From Atherinomorus stipes (taxonomy: Eukaryota > Chordata > Actinopteri > Atheriniformes > Atherinidae), in contig JALJCO010000034.1 of the NCBI GenBank assembly GCA_023101725.1, forward strand, positions 186,001-250,000: 64,000 nucleotides of DNA, in the 5' to 3' direction. The translations under genes were made by a program, and so were the position numbers. Below, in pieces: positions 57,548 to 64,000 of the stretch (its first letter is position 1; each line of letters opens with the position of its first letter). A model generated the notes under the pieces. That model was not told where the DNA came from, did not search any database, and saw nothing but the letters and a program-made list of their open reading frames with translations.

Positions 57548-58983
57548 GGGTCTGTTGCACGACGCAGGTTCAACAAACTCTGAGTGTAACCCTGAACTCT
57601 GAGTTGATCTACTTGGAGATTCGAAACTCTGAGTTTCCAGTCCCAGAACAGCTGATTTGAGTTGGTTTAATCAACCCAGGGTAGTTCAACCCGGGATTTT
57701 GCACATGCTCTACCATGATAAAAAGCCAGCATCAATTGAGCACCGGTCTGACGAGTCACCATGGTGACGTAGACACAAAGGCAGGGCTGCGTTCGCCATT
57801 GAATGGGACGATAACTTTTAAAGCCTCATGTGGCGAGTTTGAACTGCTGCTGCGAGCAAAAAAAAAAGAAAAGAAAAAAAATTAAGAAAGAAAGACACCG
57901 TTGGAAAAGATTTAAGTTTTAATGCTGTCCTTTACGATCACAACGATGTTATAGAGTAGAACAGTTTAATGGTAACGCGACAGTCTTGGATACAGGTGAC
58001 TCTGTGTATGAATGCCTGTTTGGTCTGCTGGTCTGCGCAGCTGCCTCCCACCTGAGAGGCTGATGTTCAAATCCAGCTCTGCACTTTCACCGCAGCCTTC
58101 TTATTTATTTAACTTGGGTGCAATCCCTCAGGGAGAAGCGCTCTTGTCGGCAGCATTAAGATTAAATATAACCGTCGTATTTCTCAAATGCCCTGCATCT
58201 CCAATAAAAGAAAAAAAATCTATTTGCAAAAAATGCAGTGCAATAAACAATAACCTATCTGCTTTGAAGGGAAAGCATATGGCAACATGAAAAAAAGTCA
58301 CACCAGGAATTGAACTGCAGCTCTCTTCATGACAGATGTGCACTTTAACCATTTACCCATTTAACAATTGAAAAGTCAAATGATCAGGCCAAACCATCTC
58401 TCGGAAAATGGAGATACAGGACCTCCAACTGTCACATATGGCTGGTGATATTATAAATGTACGGACAGATCAGCTTGTGCATGTAGATAACTGACTGATG
58501 TGTAACTAATGTCAGAAATGACAACTGTCGGGAAATAAAACTTCTATCTGTGGTCTGATAACGATCTCCGAATATTTAACCCTTCATGCAGCATCTTAAT
58601 CCATGAAATCCTTATTGAAAGGACTCGTCTGTAACCTACAGACTCTGACTTATTTTTAACATGTTTTATTTGAGACTCCCTGCTGACTAAATGAATGAAT
58701 GAGGAAATGAAACGGTGAGTGTGGCTAAAAGTGGGTGGAGACAGTGAGAAACTCAAGGTTTCTCCACATTAACCTGCTCCTGACTAGGTTAGTTTCAGAG
58801 AGTCTGTTACCGTGGTAACTGACCGAGGGTTTAAGTTACCCTTCTTCATGCAACAGGCTAGAGTTTCTCCTCTTTCCCTGGGTTTAGTTACCTACCTTTG
58901 TGTTACGGAAAACTCAGAGTTTCCCAAATTTCAGGGTTAAACAACTCAGGGTTTTCATTAAACCTGCTTTGTGCAACAGACCC
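57548..58983. mobile_element. PIF/Harbinger-like non-autonomous element, 1.4 kb
   Basis: Terminal repeats GGGTCTGTTGCACGACGCAGG on the left and, inward from the right, GGGTCTGTTGCACAAAGCAGG. CTG is duplicated (57545-57547 and 58984-58986). Subterminal parts are rich in 'aactctgag/ctcagagtt' words. CTG fits Harbinger's CWG preference and is the same target as at 4324-5282. No transposase motif is visible, so it is non-autonomous or decayed. Confidence 0.8.
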
Positions 58984-58986
58984 CTG

Positions 58987-59210
58987 GGTGAGAGTCATGT
59001 GCACTGACCAGGCAGCCAAATGGACATTCCAGTGGCTAACACGTTCTAAAATCATGCATGATCCTCCTCAGGGAGTCTGGGACTCGAAACCCCCAGGCCC
59101 TTATAGCGTACATGCCACACATAATTTCAAACATGTATTCTGAGGTGAATTTTACGCAACAGCAGCTCCTAACATTGGGAAGCACACATTTGCAGAGCTA
59201 TAACATCGCT
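58987..59210. other. No feature seen
   Basis: Short unassigned stretch. Confidence 0.5.
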
Positions 59211-59435
59211 CAGGGGTGCCCAAGTCTGATTCGAGAGCTACTATCCTGCAACTTTTAGAACATACTCTATCCAACACACCTGATTCCAATGGCTAATTCC
59301 CTCATGCACATGTCATTCAGCTCTGCAGAGGCCTGGTAATGAGACATTGATCTGATTCAGGTGAGATGGAGATGGGATACATCCAAAATATGCAAGATAG
59401 TAGCTCTCGACAGCATTTCCAGTTGGGAAATAAAG
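59211..59435. mobile_element. hAT-like MITE fragment
   Basis: The left end reads CAGGGGTGCCCAAG, then 'gagagctactatcctgcaac'. The right side has the complement 'gatagtagctctcg' near 59396-59409. CAGGGG starts are typical of hAT MITEs. The right terminal repeat is lost, so no target duplication can be shown. Confidence 0.65.
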
Positions 59436-60134
59436 GATTAAGGATTATTGTACCAGAGACTCAAAATTGTTTTATTTTTGGGTAAATTATTGTACACTCA
59501 TATTTTTCTAATTTGTTAGTGATACATCTCTGGGTGGGCGCTGGACAACTGGACAAGCCATGTAAGGCAACTCACAGTTGTGTTAGACTAATATGTCCTT
59601 CGCTTTCTTCTTACTCTAGTTAGAAAGCTATTTCATTGGCTACCTAAACCAAAGACCCACGTGGGCCCAACCAATACAGACCAATAAAAACAGGACTTTA
59701 TGAGGCATTAAATGACACAAATTGCACTGGCCCTCCAAACTTGGAGCACAAGTTCTTACAAGAACTGTCCTGTGGTCAAATCTAAACAGAGATTGATGGG
59801 GAAGTTTCTGTTTTGTAGGCAGGAAAATGAGAAAAACAAGCGTACCCCAACAATCGGCTTCATACATGGCCTCCTCATGCACAAGAGATTCATAGGAATG
59901 TTTTAAGGGTGAAGTCTAGTGCTGGCAGATGTTCCTCAGTTAATCTCATGGCCCCTCATGATCTTTTGTTGCAGTGCACCACAATACGTGCTCAGGCTAG
60001 CAGGAAGACGGGCCGGTCAAGCAAGAAGCAAAAATAGTAATTCTTTTGTGAGCAGAGAATCATGAAATGGTGTGTAACTTAGGCAGAGGTAGAGGCAATG
60101 CAGCCGGGGAAAACACAGGTACCATGATGGTAAC
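59436..60134. other. No gene seen
   Basis: Unassigned sequence; ORFs of up to 80 codons show no domain. Confidence 0.5.
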
Positions 60135-60136
60135 TA

Positions 60137-61512
60137 CACTGCCTGGCCAAAAAAAAAAAGTTGCCACCTGGATTTAACTAAGCAAATAGGTACGAGCCAC
60201 CTATTCGATAATTGACCTATGGCTAAGCCACGCCCCCTGCACTCACTCGGACAAACAAACATTCGGTGACAGGCGCTATGTGACATCTCGGGAGATGACA
60301 GCTGTCAACACGGACAGCAGACGTGTGATCAGACAGAGAGATCATGACAAGATAAATCAAAAAACATAAAAACAAGACAAACAAACAAAAAGAAATTGTT
60401 CACAAGTCTTAAACTGGGAGTAGAAATCAGCCTGAGAATCTCTGAATGTGACTCGTGTCGCTCCCTCAGTTTCTTGCACAAACTGCTGCACAGCTGCTGT
60501 TGTGCCAAAAAGTGATCATCTGACAAAAACTGATCAAACAGCCACGGAAGCGGAGCAGTCTGGCTGCAGCTTGGAAGCCAGAGGCGTGTCGTTATCCACG
60601 TTACTACACGACAGCGTCTTATGTACTGTTACCACGTACCAAAACTAGCATGTTTAGCTAGCGTTAGCCAACTTAAACTAACGTTAGGGAAGGTAACTTC
60701 AGAACAGATGTAGACATCCTTGTTCATTTTATCCACGTTCAGTTGATGTTGTGGTCTGCTGCATAACTTTGGCTTGATGTGACTTGGTAAAAGGCAAAAA
60801 ATACACCCTGTCACCCAGCCTCTCAGGATACCTAGTGTCAGAGTTGCATGTACCCCATGCACACGTTTGACCATTTTAAACTAAAAAGAACACATAAAAA
60901 CGGACTAACTTCAATGCATTTCAATGGGCGTTCAAGCAGAGAATGTCCGAGTGTATGGGATAGCTGTGCGCACTGTGATTGGCTCATCGCGTTTGGGGGC
61001 GTGGTTTAGCCAAAGGTCAATTACTGCATGGGCGATTATCTTTCGGCAGGCAACAAGTTATTTAACCCCAACTGGTGCAATGACTTGCTTCTCATTTCCT
61101 AAACAACCATGTGGAAAGACACATCCGTGGTCTTGGAGAAGATGTTAGTCTGTCTGAGAAGGGTCAAATCATTGGCATCAAGAGGTGAAAACATCTAAGG
61201 AGATGCAGAAACTACTGAAACTGGGTTCAGAACAGTCCAAGGCATTGTGAAAAACTGGAAGGATAGTGGACCATCATCTTCCAGGAAGAAATGTGGCCGG
61301 AAAGGCAGATGAAGTGATGCAGCATCATGCCTAGTGCTACTGTATGAGCCTGTGGGGGCAGTGTGATGATCTGGGATTGCTGCAGTTGCTCAGGTCCAGG
61401 TTCAGCAACAGTATGAGCTCAGATAATGAGGTCAGCTGATACCTGAATATCCAACGAAATGTTAAATGTTTGACCTTTTTTTGTTGGCGACTTTTTTTTT
61501 GGCCGGGTAGTG
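60137..61512 (+). mobile_element. Tc1-like element, plus orientation, interrupted
   Basis: Ends CACTGCCTGGCCAAAAA on the left and the complementary 'tttttggccgggtagtg' on the right; TA at 60135-60136 and 61513-61514. It is the same family as the element at 7424-8335: both share the left-arm 'acctggat..aactaagcaaataggta' sequence and the helix-turn-helix area. A nested 805-bp element is at 60214-61018. The remaining 570 bp keep only bits of the transposase: the helix-turn-helix near 61145-61205 (VCLRRVKSLASRG in one frame) and a short W-rich remnant. The catalytic region is deleted. Confidence 0.9.
60214..61018. mobile_element. 805-bp element with 'gacctatggctaagcc' ends nested in Tc1
   Basis: Terminal repeats are GACCTATGGCTAAGCCACGC on the left and, inward from the right, GACCTTTGGCTAAACCACGC. 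The flanks are 'aatt' on both sides (60210-60213 and 61019-61022); because the ends read TTGACC and GGTCAA, the duplication could be AATT or just AT. The unoccupied target is preserved in the related Tc1 copy at about 8228-8260 (minus strand). No coding domain. The superfamily is not assigned. Confidence 0.75.
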
Positions 61513-61514
61513 TA

Positions 61515-61727
61515 GTTCCAACATGGGTTTCTTCTGGGGAAAAAGTCACAAAAAACAGAACGTTGGTATCTTTTAGGGGATGAACCTTCTGCTCAAGTGA
61601 CCCATTGGTTTCTGAAGAGCGAATGAAGCCAGTTGGGTGTTCCATTCGTTGCCATCTTTACCGTGTCGGATGTGTTGTGACTCCCAGAAATTACAAAAAT
61701 GGGCAAAGATATTTTTATATACCGTAC
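61515..61727. other. No feature seen
   Basis: Short unassigned stretch between the Tc1 and the Rex3 end. Confidence 0.5.
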
Positions 61728-62425
61728 CGTACCGTCTTCTTCCGCTTATCCGGGATCGGGTCGCGGGGGCAGCTGCCTAAGCAGGGAAGCCCAGACTTCC
61801 CTCACCCCGGCCACAGCCGCCAGCTCATCCGGGGGGATCCCGAGGCGTTCCCAGGCCAGCCGGGAGACGTAGTCCCTCCAGCGTGTCCTGGGTCTCCCCC
61901 GGGGTCTGGTCCCGGTGGGACGTGCCTGGAACACCTCACCAGGGAGGCGTCCAGGGGGCATCCTAACCAGATGCCCGAGCCACCTCATCTGGCTCCTCTC
62001 TATACGGAGGAGCAGCGGCTCTACTTTGAGTCCCTCCCGGATGACCGAGCTCCTCACCCTATCTCTAAGGGAGAGCCCGGCCACCCTGCGGAGGAAACTC
62101 ATTTCGGCCGCTTGTACCCGCGATCTCGTTCTTTCGGTCATGACCCACAGCTCATGGCCATAGGTGAGGGTAGGAACGTAGATGGACCGGTAAATCGAGA
62201 GCTTCGCCTTCTGGCTCAGCTCCTTCTTCACCACGACGGACCGATGCAAAGTCTCCATCACTGCAGGCCGCCGCACCGATCCGTCTGTCCATCTCCCGCT
62301 CCATTTTTCCCTCACTCGTGAACAAGACCCCGAGATACCTAAACTCCCCTCCACCTGGGGCAGGACCTCACTCCCGACCCGGAGAGGACATTCCACCCTT
62401 TTCCGGGCGAGGACCATGGTCTCGG

Positions 62426-62428
<3 letters not shown>
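61728..62428 (-). mobile_element. Rex3-like (RTE-type) LINE 3' end, minus orientation
   Basis: The 3' end lies on the left ('taccgtaccgtaccg' repeats at 61721-61735, the tail). The 5' side is truncated at the (AT) microsatellite near 62429. The coding part is described separately. It has the same 3' sequence as 37270-38335. Confidence 0.88.
61746..62417 (-). pseudogene. Rex3-like reverse transcriptase, C-terminal end
   Basis: The minus-strand frame of 223 codons contains KAKLSIYRSIYVPTLTYGHE, RVQAAEMSFLRRVAGLSLRD, LLLRIERSQMRWLGHLVRM and the ending RWRDYVSRLAWERLG. The stretch near 62330 (GSLGISGSCS) is out of frame relative to the expected EEFKYLG...GRMEREMDRRI, which is visible in another frame, so two compensating indels are likely. 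The region upstream with the catalytic FADD motif is absent. The C-terminal three quarters are nearly intact, indicating a younger copy than the one at 37.3 kb. Confidence 0.9.
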
Positions 62429-62429
<1 letters not shown>

Positions 62430-62491
<62 letters not shown>

Positions 62492-62517
62492 TGAAAATGA
62501 AAAAAAAAAAAAAAAAA
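62430..62517. repeat. (AT)n microsatellite followed by an A-run
   Basis: (AT) repeats at 62430-62488, then an A-run at 62500-62517. Confidence 0.97.
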
Positions 62518-62685
62518 CTTTATCCCATGAGGGAAATTCAGTTTTGTAATAATAGACTGTCTCACTTCTTGTTTTTTTCAACAATATAACATATAAAAAC
62601 ATAACAATATAAAGTATAAAAAAAAATCTAACAATAATAATCACCCAAGTCTATTTTCCTTTAAAACAATGATTCTATTAAGTCA
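62518..62685. other. No feature seen
   Basis: Short A/T-rich stretch, nothing recognised. Confidence 0.5.
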
Positions 62686-63412
62686 CTCCCTGACTGCCTC
62701 AGTGACATTAGGGCATGGATGGCACTAAATTTCCTCCATTTTAATGATAAAAATGACTGAAGTCATGCTTTTTAAATCTGGTGGCTCCAACTGTACCCCT
62801 TCCTTTAACTTTTCCTCCCTAGCACCTCATGAAAAATCTTGCCTCACTAATTTCGGTGTAAAAATGGACCCCTTCCTTAAACCCTGTTGTAAGGTCCTGT
62901 TTCTTTCTGTTGAGGCGGCAGTCCAAAATCAAGCCCCTTCTGTGTAGACGCCACCTTAAAACAGTAATTCACACTCTCATTACAACCCGCCTGGATTAGT
63001 GTAACTATCTTTTAAATGGAATTAGCCACGCTTCCCTCTCTCGCACCTACAGTTGCTACAAAATGTTGCTACACGATTTTTAACTGGTACAAAGAAACGA
63101 GAGCAAACTGGTTTTAGCATCCCTTCATTGGCTTCCCATCCATCTGTGGATCCATTTCGAGATTCTTTCAGTTGTTTTTTAGTGTCTTAAAGGTCTTTCC
63201 CCTCTTGCTGTTTTTAAAATGGTTAAAACACACTTTTATTTCTTGGCTTATAATCAAGTGTGAGTTGTCAACTGTGTTTTAATGTCTTTCATCTCATATT
63301 TGTTTGTGTACTTTTATTGTATTGCTTTGTGTTGTACTGAATGCATGTATTGTAGAGCACTTTGGTCAGGTGCAATATTTTTAAAGTACTTTAGAAATAA
63401 AATGGTATGGTA
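62686..63412 (+). pseudogene. L2-like LINE ORF 3' region, degraded
   Basis: The frames give DIRAWMALNFLHFNDKMTEV, then (next frame) fragments of HLKTVIHTLITTRLD, SLSRLQLLQNVATRFLTGTK and SLAWLPIHLWIHFEIL. This is the order found in the L2/Maui LINE at 25.2-25.9 kb. Many stops and frame changes and the loss of the KLWNELP segment show heavy decay. The 3' end 'gtactttagaaataaaatgg' with (tatgg) repeats is at 63388-63416. Confidence 0.8.
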
Positions 63413-63416
63413 TGGT

Positions 63417-63835
63417 ATTATTATTATTGTGATGATGGGAACAAATTGCATGATGGGAAAAAATGCTAAAAGAATCTAGTTGTAGTCTTGTAAATAGTGA
63501 CCCTGCAAGATTCACAGTCTATAAAATTTCAGTCTGAGACTAAAAACTGTCTTTAGATGTGAGCTGGCGTGAGATGGTGGTCTTAAAAGAGTTTTCCAGA
63601 TCTTTGCAAAGTCCTCTAATGTAAGGGAGCCATAAGAGGGCAGACTGGCGTGATCTGCAGCAGGAGCTGAATCGGCCGTGCCCAGCAGGAAGCACGAACC
63701 ACCAGGGGGGCAAAAAGAAAAATGAGTTGTAACAAAATAAAAGCCAAACAAAACATGATTTCTGAAAATACAGAAGCCCAGAGAGACTCCAGAATAAACT
63801 CATTAATATAATCTGCTCATCGTCTTATATTGCAG
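63417..63835. other. No repeat or gene recognised; possible intron
   Basis: No motif seen. The last 25 bases are pyrimidine-rich and end in a plausible splice acceptor at 63834-63835. Confidence 0.45.
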
Positions 63836-63947
63836 ACATATGAAGAACATGCCCATCTGGATGAAACACCGGCGAGACTTCACCCGCATCGTCACTGCAT
63901 TTCATTATGATAAGCACAGCAAGAAAAATAGAACCAGGACGCATTAA
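63836..63947 (+). CDS. Candidate terminal coding exon of an unknown host gene
   Basis: After 'cgtcttatattgcag' there is an open frame of 36 codons to a TAA at 63945-63947. The protein is HMKNMPIWMKHRRDF, then TRIVTAFHYDKHSK and a basic KNRTRTH end. The first base of the exon (63836) would finish a codon begun in the previous exon. The peptide is not low-complexity and matches no transposon protein I know. Its basic C-terminus and clean frame look like the end of a vertebrate gene. I do not recognise the gene, and no upstream exon is visible in the window. It could be a chance ORF of 110 bases. Confidence 0.4.
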
Positions 63948-64000
63948 AGGTCTCAGATGTTTGTGTAAAATCTTCAAACAAGAATTTAACATGTTCTGGT

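Overview
The window looks like non-coding DNA of a teleost fish (probably a percomorph), dominated by transposable elements. Both DNA transposons and non-LTR retrotransposons are present, several of types familiar from fish: Rex3-like, L2/Maui-like and L1-like LINEs, a tRNA-derived SINE, many Tc1-like elements with TA target duplications, PIF/Harbinger-like elements with CTG duplications, hAT-like elements with 8-bp duplications, and MITEs that duplicated TTAA. There is no bacterial-type gene organisation, no rRNA or tRNA gene and no CRISPR array. Apart from transposon remnants, the only host-gene candidate is one small terminal-exon-like segment at 63.84-63.95 kb, whose gene I do not recognise.

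Layout. 0-4 kb: mostly unassigned. 4.0-5.5 kb: a Tc1-like element broken by a Harbinger-like element. 5.9-6.7 kb: a fold-back TTAA element. 7.4-8.3 and 9.2-10.8 kb: two Tc1-like elements with minus-strand transposase remnants. 10.9-13.1 kb: an L1 fragment, a SINE, and an unrecognised retroposon-like unit with a 119-codon ORF. 14.5-27.0 kb: a deep nest in which a fold-back MITE is split by a minus-strand L2 LINE. That LINE is split in turn by an L1 with 14-bp target duplications, a 603-bp TTAA element, a 1.3-kb hAT-like element, and a plus-strand L2/Maui LINE that is itself split by a 622-bp TTAA MITE.

27-48 kb: long unassigned stretches with a BED-finger hAT remnant, another Tc1 (34.3-35.6 kb), a Rex3 3' end (37.3-38.3 kb), two TTAA MITEs, an L2 3' end (43.3-44.2 kb), and a second copy of the 603-bp element nested in a different MITE. 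48.5-64 kb: a Harbinger transposase remnant, a short Tc1 (50.7-51.7 kb), a LINE endonuclease region split by a Tc1 that is itself split by an L2 3' end (53.2-56.1 kb), a 1.4-kb Harbinger-like element, a Tc1 with a nested 805-bp element, a second Rex3 end and another L2 end.

The most unusual signal is in the L1 at 14.7-19.1 kb. Its 3' untranslated tract of about 3.9 kb is extremely rich in C on the plus strand (G on the sense strand) and poor in T. Two short hAT-like MITEs inside it, each with a perfect 8-bp duplication, have left and right terminal repeats that differ almost entirely by one strand-specific change: A to G on the L1 sense strand. This reads like one-directional hypermutation rather than ordinary decay. 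Identities rest on translated motifs, terminal repeats and target duplications read by eye; no database search was possible.
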